Origin: Aphanomyces cochlioides | Taxonomy: Eukaryota; Oomycota; Saprolegniomycetes; Saprolegniales; Verrucalvaceae | Direction: 5' to 3' | NCBI GenBank assembly: GCA_019828595.1 | Contig: JAHQRK010000003.1 | Span: 2,232,001-2,296,000, forward strand | Length of the DNA stretch: 64,000 bases | In this document: piece by piece, positions 43,428 through 52,437 of the stretch | Numbering within the stretch: the first letter of the stretch is position 1 | Layout of the letters: each line of letters starts with the position of its first letter | The notes under the pieces: generated by a model | Told to the model about the DNA's origin: nothing | Databases searched by the model: none | What the model saw: the letters and a program-made list of their open reading frames with translations, nothing else | Program-made: the position numbers and the translations under genes

Positions 43428-46400
43428 TTAGAGTTGATCGTCCTCCAAATCGAGGGGATCAATTTCGTCGGCGTTCATGGAGTGGTGAGCTTTGCTGCAG
43501 AGCTCGTCGATGTGGTAATTGTTGGTGATGCTTTTGAGCATCGAGATGGCCGACAAGACGGGAGCCGGCAAAGTGAACTTCTCGAGATTGTCGCTGAAGT
43601 TTTCGATCAAAGCAAACAGCGACCAGTCCGTCAAGCAGTTGGTGTCAGGCAATCTTGTTGCTTCTTGGTTCAATAGAACAGTCAGTGCCTCCGAGTTTGT
43701 GTAGAGGTCTGGGGCCCGATTTGAGAGGAATAAGTCAATCGTAGCAAGTGCAAAGAGGATGCGCTTGATCTCTGGTATGTCCGTGGTCAATTCTTCCAAG
43801 ATTTCTGACGGGTGAATCTTGTATTGAGCCATGAAGTTGACGTGATGTTTGTAGTTGTGAGGCTTGCCTTGAGCTTTTAACAAAGCCATCTTGCGCTCAA
43901 TAGTCTTGGTTGCAACAAGTGACTGAAACAAACTGAGGTCTTCATCTTGTGCGTACATAGCATGTGCAACGAGCTGAGGATCATCTCGCAAAATGCGTTG
44001 ACATTCGGTGATACTGCCTTCGACTTTCTTGTCTCGAATGATCTTCTTCGCCAATTCGAGGTGGGCTGCAGCAGACTTGTTAAGTCGTTGTTTCTTCGCT
44101 TTGCCTTTGGTCTTTTTCGGGCGTGGCGCACTTGAATCTTCCAATACAATTCGAGGCACTGCAAAGTCTTCAAACGAGAGTTCCACGTCGTCTTCTTCGA
44201 GGATATGAAAACGGTTGGATGTCGGCAGGGGATCCAAACGTGGGGACGAAGGCAAAGTACGTTTTGGAGCTGGTCCAGACCGGTAGCCCGTTACCAATTG
44301 AAGGTCCAGCGAGTTCTTGGGCTGCTCACTTGGTGGAGCAAGAGCGGGCGATTCGTTGGTAGACATTTCCACATCTTCTTGTTGTTTGTCTTGTCCATTG
44401 TTGTTAGGGGGATCGCTGTCACCAGACATATCGACATCAGAGCCATGAGAAGGAGCTGTTGGCTGTGGTTGTTCATCTTGACCATCTTCAGATGCCTCAG
44501 TTGAGTCGGCCTTGCCTTCCGCATTTGTTCCAGGGTCTTGATCATGATCGTCTCCATCATGTTCAGGTTCTTTTTCTCCTGACGGAGGAGATTTTGCCGC
44601 TGCCTTGGCCGCTTTTGCCTTCGCATTTTCAGCCTTGGCCTCTGCACGTCGTGAAACAATCGACGGAGGCAATGTCTTGTTCAGAGCAGCGATCTTGTGC
44701 TGAAACACGACGACAAAAGGCGGACCCGACGGATCCGTAATGGTGATTTCGCGTAGTGCGTCGCCGGATTTTGGCACCAGCACTGCAGGAGGCGCAGACG
44801 ACTTGAAAATGACTCTCAAATGCGGCGACTTGATGTTCTGACCAGCAGTAGGGTTGAATGCTGCTATCACTGACTTGGTCAATGCAGCCATTTTCTTGAC
44901 AATTGCCTTGGCCATCGAAGGGTGACTGACCTTGTTGAACGTAACGTAGTAGTTGTTGCCATAACGCGAGTATTTGGGAACCAGGAAGTCTTTGCCACCA
45001 AGTCGAAACGTTGTGCCTCCCATTTCCACGCACGTAGACAAGTTGTAACTTGAGATCACAATGGTCTGTGGGTTCTTCTTGTGGATCAAAATGTTCGGAA
45101 ATTTGGAGCCCCATAACGAACCAGGATTTTCCTTGACAAATTGATCGCAGATGACTTTTTCGGACCAGTCCTTGTAGGCTTCGCCCAACTTGACTGTGAG
45201 CTCGTACACTTGGGACTGGGGGGTGAGCAAAATGTTTTCAATGAAGGCGTCCATGTCACCAGAGTCTTTGTAGAATGCGTCCGCCATGGCCTCGCATCGC
45301 GCAATATCGTCATCGGCAATAGCATGAGCACCAGTGTTGCGATGTTTCGCGCCTTTGGGGGCATTGCCTTGCTTGGAATCTTTCTTGGACGAAGCTGAAT
45401 CCTTGCCGGGAGTCTTTTGCGTCCATGGATTGGCCTTTTCAGCGTTTTGTTGCTCTTGATCGCCTTGTATTTTGTCTGCCGCGGTAGGAGGATCAACAGC
45501 GCCATTTCCTTGAGCAACGGATTTGTCGACAATGTCTTGATTTGACTGTTCATTGTCATTGTTTGTCGATTGTTCCTCTTGAATAACTTCTCCAGGAGTA
45601 TCACACGGCTTCGCTTGGCCGTTAATGTCGCCTGACCCATCAACCTCAGAGTGAATTTGAGTATTTCCCTCGTCGGTCAAGGCTTCGGTTTCAGTAGAAT
45701 CCTTCCCCTCGGCGTCTCCAGAGACCATATCCACGTCCTCTTGAGATTTTTCTTCTTCCTCTCCCGTTCTAGGAGGCTCAGCACAGGGGGCGACGCGGTT
45801 GGTGGCTGCTGGCTCAGTCCCATTGGTCACGAGAAAGGCCGGGGCCAGACCCCCAGTGACAGGGGTAGAAGGGGAATCCATGCCATCCCCGCAGCACGGT
45901 GACTGGGGTACACCATTGCTCCGGCGAGAACCCAAATCGGGATACCGCCCCCGCCCCTCCGAAGAGGCCCCTGGGGGGAAGTAGACAGAACCGCAGGGTG
46001 TGCCCATAGGGGGGGCCCTCGTAGCCTCTAGGGCTGGCATGGACCCCGTTTTCTCGCCGCCTTCACTGGGGATCGACTCCAATTGGAGTCCAGGGAAGCA
46101 GCCACCACAGGCACAAGGCCCCAGTGGTTCGCCCTCCTGAGTGAGGGCTTCGCTAGACAAGTTAACGACAGTGGTCTGGGGGTCAACCACTGACCCACTG
46201 AGGTTGACCCCCCCTGGAACTCCGGCGAGTGGAGCACCAGGTGAAGCGCTGGGGGAGCGAGACGCAGATTGGTCTCCAGAGACGCTGTTGGGGTCGAACT
46301 CGACCTCCACTTCGGCCCTAGGGTTAGGTGTAGAGACATTACTCACACCACTTCCGCCATCCTGATTGGACGACGAAAGTGGGTGAGGTGATACAATACC

Positions 46401-46466
46401 TGGAATGATGGTGACTCCGTGAGTGTTGGTCTCACGGAGCTCGGAACAGCTGTTGGCGTTGGACAT
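43428..46466 (-). CDS. ORF1 (gag-like), intact, 1012 aa, copy P
   Basis: Open from the ATG at 46466 to the TAA at 43428. The regions run from a disordered Ser/Pro/Gly-rich N-terminus, through an acidic Asn/Gln/Glu-rich segment and a conserved block (about 400-600; YGNNYYVTFNKVSHPSMAKAIVKKM and HLRVIFKS), to a Lys/Ala-rich stretch, an acidic linker and a helical C-terminus. I see no CCHC zinc knuckle and recognise no named domain. A nucleic-acid-binding role is inferred from the position upstream of ORF2. The stop is followed by 26 sense codons in the same frame leading to the ORF2 ATG. Diagnostic residues (NNDNEQ, GPPFVVV, AENAKAK) group it with copy H. Confidence 0.9.
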   Translation of the reverse strand: MSNANSCSELRETNTHGVTIIPGIVSPHPLSSSNQDGGSGVSNVSTPNPRAEVEVEFDPNSVSGDQSASRSPSASPGAPLAGVPGGVNLSGSVVDPQTTVVNLSSEALTQEGEPLGPCACGGCFPGLQLESIPSEGGEKTGSMPALEATRAPPMGTPCGSVYFPPGASSEGRGRYPDLGSRRSNGVPQSPCCGDGMDSPSTPVTGGLAPAFLVTNGTEPAATNRVAPCAEPPRTGEEEEKSQEDVDMVSGDAEGKDSTETEALTDEGNTQIHSEVDGSGDINGQAKPCDTPGEVIQEEQSTNNDNEQSNQDIVDKSVAQGNGAVDPPTAADKIQGDQEQQNAEKANPWTQKTPGKDSASSKKDSKQGNAPKGAKHRNTGAHAIADDDIARCEAMADAFYKDSGDMDAFIENILLTPQSQVYELTVKLGEAYKDWSEKVICDQFVKENPGSLWGSKFPNILIHKKNPQTIVISSYNLSTCVEMGGTTFRLGGKDFLVPKYSRYGNNYYVTFNKVSHPSMAKAIVKKMAALTKSVIAAFNPTAGQNIKSPHLRVIFKSSAPPAVLVPKSGDALREITITDPSGPPFVVVFQHKIAALNKTLPPSIVSRRAEAKAENAKAKAAKAAAKSPPSGEKEPEHDGDDHDQDPGTNAEGKADSTEASEDGQDEQPQPTAPSHGSDVDMSGDSDPPNNNGQDKQQEDVEMSTNESPALAPPSEQPKNSLDLQLVTGYRSGPAPKRTLPSSPRLDPLPTSNRFHILEEDDVELSFEDFAVPRIVLEDSSAPRPKKTKGKAKKQRLNKSAAAHLELAKKIIRDKKVEGSITECQRILRDDPQLVAHAMYAQDEDLSLFQSLVATKTIERKMALLKAQGKPHNYKHHVNFMAQYKIHPSEILEELTTDIPEIKRILFALATIDLFLSNRAPDLYTNSEALTVLLNQEATRLPDTNCLTDWSLFALIENFSDNLEKFTLPAPVLSAISMLKSITNNYHIDELCSKAHHSMNADEIDPLDLEDDQL

Positions 46467-46506
46467 TTTGAGCGCGGCGGCACTTGATAACTTCTTGACT
46501 TGAGGG

Positions 46507-46520
46507 GTACGAGGCAAATT
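46507..46520 (-). repeat. 5' member of 14-nt long-range inverted repeat
   Basis: In sense orientation AATTTGCCTCGTAC begins 8 nt from the 5' terminus (ACTTCCG-AATTTGCC). It is the exact reverse complement of the 3' UTR motif at 39201-39214. The pairing would bring both ends of the genomic RNA together. Confidence 0.8.
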
Positions 46521-46527
46521 CGGAAGT

Positions 46528-49500
46528 AGAATGGAGGGGTCAGAGGGGAGGTTGAAATGGATTGAAGCAGGGGATAGAAGCCTTAGAGTTGATCGTCCTC
46601 CAAATCGAGGGGATCAATTTCGTCGGCGTTCATGGAGTGGTGAGCTTTGCTGCAGAGCTCGTCGATGTGGTAATTGTTGGTGATGCTTTTGAGCATCGAG
46701 ATGGCCGACAAGACGGGAGCCGGCAAAGTGAACTTCTCGAGATTGTCGCTGAAGTTTTCGATCAAAGCAAACAGCGACCAGTCCGTCAAGCAGTTGGTGT
46801 CAGGCAATCTTGTTGCTTCTTGGTTCAATAGAACAGTCAGTGCCTCCGAGTTTGTGTAGAGGTCTGGGGCCCGATTTGAGAGGAATAAGTCAATCGTAGC
46901 AAGTGCAAAGAGGATGCGCTTGATCTCTGGTATGTCCGTGGTCAATTCTTCCAAGATTTCTGACGGGTGAATCTTGTATTGAGCCATGAAGTTGACGTGA
47001 TGTTTGTAGTTGTGAGGCTTGCCTTGAGCTTTTAACAAAGCCATCTTGCGCTCAATAGTCTTGGTTGCAACAAGTGACTGAAACAAACTGAGGTCTTCAT
47101 CTTGTGCGTACATAGCATGTGCAACGAGCTGAGGATCATCTCGCAAAATGCGTTGACATTCGGTGATACTGCCTTCGACTTTCTTGTCTCGAATGATCTT
47201 CTTCGCCAATTCGAGGTGGGCTGCAGCAGACTTGTTAAGTCGTTGTTTCTTCGCTTTGCCTTTGGTCTTTTTCGGGCGTGGCGCACTTGAATCTTCCAAT
47301 ACAATTCGAGGCACTGCAAAGTCTTCAAACGAGAGTTCCACGTCGTCTTCTTCGAGGATATGAAAACGGTTGGATGTCGGCAGGGGATCCAAACGTGGGG
47401 ACGAAGGCAAAGTACGTTTTGGAGCTGGTCCAGACCGGTAGCCCGTTACCAATTGAAGGTCCAGCGAGTTCTTGGGCTGCTCACTTGGTGGAGCAAGAGC
47501 GGGCGATTCGTTGGTAGACATTTCCACATCTTCTTGTTGTTTGTCTTGTCCATTGTTGTTAGGGGGATCGCTGTCACCAGACATATCGACATCAGAGCCA
47601 TGAGAAGGAGCTGTTGGCTGTGGTTGTTCATCTTGACCATCTTCAGATGCCTCAGTTGAGTCGGGCTTGCCTTCCGCATTTGTTCCAGGGTCTTGATCAT
47701 GATCGTCTCCATCATGTTCAGGTTCTTTTTCTCCTGACGGAGGAGATTTTGCCGCTGCCTTGGCCGCTTTTGCCTTCGCTTTTTCAGCCTTGGCCTCTGC
47801 ACGTCGTGAAACAATCGACGGAGGCAATGTCTTGTTCAGAGCAGCGATCTTGTGCTGAAACACGACGACAAAAGGCTGACCCGACGGATCCGTAATGGTG
47901 ATTTCGCGTAGTGCGTCGCCGGATTTTGGCACCAGCACTGCAGGAGGCGCAGACGACTTGAAAATGACTCTCAAATGCGGCGACTTGATGTTCTGACCAG
48001 CAGTAGGGTTGAATGCTGCTATCACTGACTTGGTCAATGCAGCCATTTTCTTGACAATTGCCTTGGCCATCGAAGGGTGACTGACCTTGTTGAACGTAAC
48101 ATAGTAGTTGTTGCCATAACGCGAGTATTTGGGAACCAGGAAGTCTTTGCCACCAAGTCGAAAACTTGTGCCTCCCATTTCCACGCACGTAGACAAGTTG
48201 TAACTTGAGATCACAATGGTCTGTGGGTTCTTCTTGTGGATCAAAATGTTCGGAAATTTGGAGCCCCATAACGAACCAGGATTTTCCTTGACAAATTGAT
48301 CGCAGATGACTTTTTCGGACCAGTCCTTGTAGCCTTCGCCCAACTTGACTGTGAGCTCGTACACTTGGGACTGGGGGGTGAGCAAAATGTTTTCAATGAA
48401 GGCGTCCATGTCACCAGAGTCTTTGTAGAATGCGTCCGCCATGGCCTCGCATCGCGCAATATCGTCATCGGCAATAGCATGAGCACCAGTGTTGCGATGT
48501 TTCGCGCCTTTGGGGGCATTGCCTTGCTTGGAATCTTTCTTGGACGAAGCTGAATCCTTGCCGGGAGTCTTTTGCGTCCATGGATTGGCCTTTTCAGCGT
48601 TTTGTTGCTCTTGATCGCCTTGTATTTTGTCTGCCGCGGTAGGAGGATCAACAGCGCCATTTCCTTGAGCAACGGATTTGTCGACAATGTCTTGATTTGA
48701 CTGTTCATTGTCATTGTTTGTCGATTGTTCCTCTTGAATAACTTCTCCAGGAGTATCACACGGCTTCGCTTGGCCGTTAATGTCGCCTGACCCATCAACC
48801 TCAGAGTGAATTTGAGTATTTCCCTCGTCGGTCAAGGCTTCGGTTTCAGTAGAATCCTTCCCCTCGGCGTCTCCAGAGACCATATCCACGTCCTCTTGAG
48901 ATTTTTCTTCTTCCTCTCCCGTTCTAGGAGGCTCAGCACAGGGGGCGACGCGGTTGGTGGCTGCTGGCTCAGTCCCATTGGTCACGAGAAAGGCCGGGGC
49001 CAGACCCCCAGTGACAGGGGTAGAAGGGGAATCCATGCCATCCCCGCAGCACGGTGACTGGGGTACACCATTGCTCCGGCGAGAACCCAAATCGGGATAC
49101 CGCCCCCGCCCCTCCGAAGAGGCCCCTGGGGGGAAGTAGACAGAACCGCAGGGTGTGCCCATAGGGGGGGCCCTCGTAGCCTCTAGGGCTGGCATGGACC
49201 CCGTTTTCTCGCCGCCTTCACTGGGGATCGACTCCAATTGGAGTCCAGGGAAGCAGCCACCACAGGCACAAGGCCCCAGTGGTTCGCCCTCCTGAGTGAG
49301 GGCTTCGCTAGACAAGTTAACGACAGTGGTCTGGGGGTCAACCACTGACCCACTGAGGTTGACCCCCCCTGGAACTCCGGCGAGTGGAGCACCAGGTGAA
49401 GCGCTGGGGGAGCGAGACGCAGATTGGTCTCCAGAGACGCTGTTGGGGTCGAACTCGACCTCCACTTCGGCCCTAGGGTTAGGTGTAGCGACATTACTCA

Positions 49501-49682
49501 CACCACTTCCGCCATCCTGATTGGACGACGAAAGTGGGTGAGGTGATACAATACCTGGAATGATGGTGACTCCGTGAGTGTTGGTCTCACGGAGCTCGGA
49601 ACAGCTGTTGGCGTTGGACATTTTGAGCGCGGCGGCACTTGATAACTTCTTGACTTGAGGGGTACGAGGCAAATTCGGAAGT
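46528..49682 (-). mobile_element. LINE copy Q, ORF1 half fused to P
   Basis: The copy has a complete 5' terminus (49682), leader, ORF1 and the first ~40 nt of the spacer. The sense strand then passes into the 5' end of P at CCCCTCCATTC | TACTTCCG. ORF2 and the 3' UTR are missing. At the 5' end the sequence flips to plus-strand segment R. P and Q form another composite. Confidence 0.88.
46583..49621 (-). CDS. ORF1 (gag-like), intact, 1012 aa, copy Q
   Basis: Open from the ATG at 49621 to the TAA at 46583. It belongs to the NNDNEQ subgroup with H and P but differs in GQPFVVV, AEKAKAK, AEGKPDSTEASED, GGTSFRLGG and VKLGEGYKDW. It is not linked to its own ORF2, because the next element 5' end follows within the spacer. 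If transcribed together with P, the RNA would carry ORF1 twice. Confidence 0.88.
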   Translation of the reverse strand: MSNANSCSELRETNTHGVTIIPGIVSPHPLSSSNQDGGSGVSNVATPNPRAEVEVEFDPNSVSGDQSASRSPSASPGAPLAGVPGGVNLSGSVVDPQTTVVNLSSEALTQEGEPLGPCACGGCFPGLQLESIPSEGGEKTGSMPALEATRAPPMGTPCGSVYFPPGASSEGRGRYPDLGSRRSNGVPQSPCCGDGMDSPSTPVTGGLAPAFLVTNGTEPAATNRVAPCAEPPRTGEEEEKSQEDVDMVSGDAEGKDSTETEALTDEGNTQIHSEVDGSGDINGQAKPCDTPGEVIQEEQSTNNDNEQSNQDIVDKSVAQGNGAVDPPTAADKIQGDQEQQNAEKANPWTQKTPGKDSASSKKDSKQGNAPKGAKHRNTGAHAIADDDIARCEAMADAFYKDSGDMDAFIENILLTPQSQVYELTVKLGEGYKDWSEKVICDQFVKENPGSLWGSKFPNILIHKKNPQTIVISSYNLSTCVEMGGTSFRLGGKDFLVPKYSRYGNNYYVTFNKVSHPSMAKAIVKKMAALTKSVIAAFNPTAGQNIKSPHLRVIFKSSAPPAVLVPKSGDALREITITDPSGQPFVVVFQHKIAALNKTLPPSIVSRRAEAKAEKAKAKAAKAAAKSPPSGEKEPEHDGDDHDQDPGTNAEGKPDSTEASEDGQDEQPQPTAPSHGSDVDMSGDSDPPNNNGQDKQQEDVEMSTNESPALAPPSEQPKNSLDLQLVTGYRSGPAPKRTLPSSPRLDPLPTSNRFHILEEDDVELSFEDFAVPRIVLEDSSAPRPKKTKGKAKKQRLNKSAAAHLELAKKIIRDKKVEGSITECQRILRDDPQLVAHAMYAQDEDLSLFQSLVATKTIERKMALLKAQGKPHNYKHHVNFMAQYKIHPSEILEELTTDIPEIKRILFALATIDLFLSNRAPDLYTNSEALTVLLNQEATRLPDTNCLTDWSLFALIENFSDNLEKFTLPAPVLSAISMLKSITNNYHIDELCSKAHHSMNADEIDPLDLEDDQL

Positions 49683-49683
49683 C

Positions 49684-52359
49684 GGCTGCTTCCCTGGACT
49701 CCAATTGGAGTCGATCCCCAGTGAAGGCGGCGAGAAAACGGGGTCCATGCCAGCCCTAGAGGCTACGAGGGCCCCCCCTATGGGCACACCCTGCGGTTCT
49801 GTCTACTTCCCCCCAGGGGCCTCTTCGGAGGGGCGGGGGCGGTATCCCGATTTGGGTTCTCGCCGGAGCAATGGTGTACCCCAGTCACCGTGCTGCGGGG
49901 ATGGCATGGATTCCCCTTCTACCCCTGTCACTGGGGGTCTGGCCCCGGCCTTTCTCGTGACCAATGGGACTGAGCCAGCAGCCACCAACCGCGTCGCCCC
50001 CTGTGCTGAGCCTCCTAGAACGGGAGAGGAAGAAGAACAATCTCAAGAGGACGTGGATATGGTCTCTGGAGACGCCGAGGGGAAGGATTCTACTGAAACC
50101 GAGGCCTTAACCGACGAGGGAAATACTCAAATTCACTCGGAGGTTGATGGGTCAGGCGACATTAACGGCCAAGCGAAGCCGTGTGATACTCCTGGAGAAG
50201 TTATTCAAGAGGAACAATCGACAAACAATGACAATGACCAGTCAAATCAAGACATTGTCGACAAATCCGTTGCTCAAGGAAATAGCGCTGTTGACCCTCC
50301 TTCCGCGGCAGACAAAATACAAGGCGATCAAGAGCAACAAAACGCTGAAAAGGCCAATCCATGGACGCAAAAGGCTCCCGGCAAGGATTCAGCTTCGTCC
50401 AAGAAAGATTCCAAGCAAGGCAATGCCCCCAAAGGCGCGAAACATCGCAACACTGGTGCTCATGCTATTGCCGATGACGATATTGCGCGATGCGAGGCCA
50501 TGGCGGACGCATTCTACAAAGACTCTGGTGACATGGACGCCTTCATTGAAAACATTTTGCTCACCCCCCAGTCCCAAGTGTACGAGCTCACAGTCAAGTT
50601 GGGCGAAGCCTACAAGGACTGGTCCGAAAAAGTCATCTGCGATCAATTTGTCAAGGAAAATCCTGGTTCGTTATGGGGCTCCAAATTTCCGAACATTTTG
50701 ATCCACAAGAAGAACCCACAGACCATTGTGATCTCAAGTTACAACTTGTCTACATGCGTGGAAATGGGAGGCACAACGTTTCGACTTGGTGGCAAAGACT
50801 TCCTGGTTCCCAAATACTCGCGTTATGGCAACAACTACTACGTTACGTTCAACAAGGTCAGTCACCCTTCGATGGCCAAGGCAATTGTCAAGAAAATGGC
50901 TGCATTGACCAAGTCAGTGATAGCAGCATTCAACCCTACTGCTGGTCAGAACATCAAGTCGCCGCATTTGAGAGTCATTTTCAAGTCGTCTGCGCCTCCT
51001 GCAGTGCTGGTGCCAAAATCCGGCGACGCACTACGCGAAATCACCATTACGGATCCGTCGGGTCAGCCTTTTGTCGTCGTGTTTCAGCACAAGATCGCTG
51101 CTCTGAACAAGACATTGCCTCCGTCGATTGTTTCACGACGTGCAGAGGCCAAGGCTGAAAAAGCGAAGGCAAAAGCGGCCAAGGCAGCGGCAAAATCTCC
51201 TCCGTCAGGAGAAAAAGAACCTGAACATGATGGAGACGATCATGACCAAGACCCTGGAACAAATGCGGAAGGCGAGGCCGACTCAACTGAGGCATCTGAA
51301 GATGGTCAAGATGAACAACCACAGCCAACAGCTCCTTCTCATGGCTCTGATGTCGATATGTCTGGTGACAGCGATCCCCCTAACAACAATGGACAAGACA
51401 AACAACAAGAAGATGTGGAAATGTCTACCAACGAATCGCCCGCTCTTGCTCCACCAAGTGAGCAGCCCAAGAACTCGCTGGACCTTCAATTGGTAACGGG
51501 CTACCGGTCTGGACCAGCTCCAAAACGTACTTTGCCTTCGTCCCCACGTTTGGATCCCCTGCCGACATCCAACCGTTTTCATATCCTCGAAGAAGACGAC
51601 GTGGAACTCTCGTTTGAAGACTTTGCAGTGCCTCGAATTGTATTGGAAGATTCAAGTGCGCCACGCCCGAAAAAGACCAAAGGCAAAGCGAAGAAACAAC
51701 GACTTAACAAGTCTGCTGCAGCCCACCTCGAATTGGCGAAGAAGATCATTCGAGACAAGAAAGTCGAAGGCAGTATCACCGAATGTCAACGCATTTTGCG
51801 AGATGATCCTCAGCTCGTTGCACATGCTATGTACGCACAAGATGAAGACCTCAGTTTGTTTCAGTCACTTGTTGCAACCAAGACTATTGAGCGCAAGATG
51901 GCTTTGTTAAAAGCTCAAGGCAAGCCTCACAACTACAAACATCACGTCAACTTCATGGCTCAATACAAGATTCACCCGTCAGAAATCTTGGAAGAATTGA
52001 CCACGGACATACCAGAGATCAAGCGCATCCTCTTTGCACTTGCTACGATTGACTTATTCCTCTCAAATCGGGCCCCAGACCTCTACACAAACTCGGAGGC
52101 ACTGACTGTTCTATTGAACCAAGAAGCAACAAGATTGCCTGACACCAACTGCTTGACGGACTGGTCGCTGTTTGCTTTGATCGAAAACTTCAGCGACAAT
52201 CTCGAGAAGTTCACTTTGCCGGCTCCCGTCTTGTCGGCCATCTCGATGCTCAAAAGCATCACCAACAATTACCACATCGACGAGCTCTGCAGCAAAGCTC
52301 ACCACTCCATGAACGCCGACGAAATTGATCCCCTCGATTTGGAGGACGATCAACTCTAA
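49684..52359 (+). pseudogene. ORF1, N-terminally truncated (residues ~122-1012), segment R
   Basis: Open from GCFPGLQLES to the TAA at 52357-52359, without frameshift. The native start and first ~121 residues are missing. It has a few private changes (EEEEQSQED, NSAVDPPSAADK, QKAPGKD) and a NNDNDQ marker, unlike neighbouring P and Q, so its template was a different subfamily member. Expression would need an internal start. Confidence 0.85.
49820..49831 (+). repeat. UUCG tetraloop hairpin in ORF1 RNA
   Basis: CCTC-TTCG-GAGG forms a 4-bp stem closed by the very stable cUUCGg loop. It is present in the other copies that retain this part of ORF1 (H, P, Q and T among them) and is part of the structured, GC-rich 5' region. 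Confidence 0.5.
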
Positions 52360-52437
52360 GGCTTCTATCCCCTGCTTCAATCCATTTCAACCTCCCCTCT
52401 GACCCCTCCATTCTACTCATTTTCATCTGTACTCGTG

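Larger units (their letters stand above)
39149..46527 (-). mobile_element. full-length LINE copy P with both ORFs intact (7379 bp)
   Basis: The only copy in the window that is complete from 5' to 3' terminus with ORF1 and ORF2 both uninterrupted. The 3' terminus abuts GG of K (39147-39148). The 5' terminus (ACTTCCG) is fused to the spacer of copy Q, with a shared TAC at the seam (46525-46527 region). It is the best candidate for an autonomous source. Confidence 0.94.

Noticed and set aside
44629..45114. Alternative-frame ORFs of 161, 122 and 185 codons inside ORF1
   Set aside because: They overlap the well-supported ORF1 frame, show no domain, and their composition (Arg/Leu/Pro/Thr-rich) is what a shifted reading of the Gln/Asp/Ala-rich ORF1 would give.
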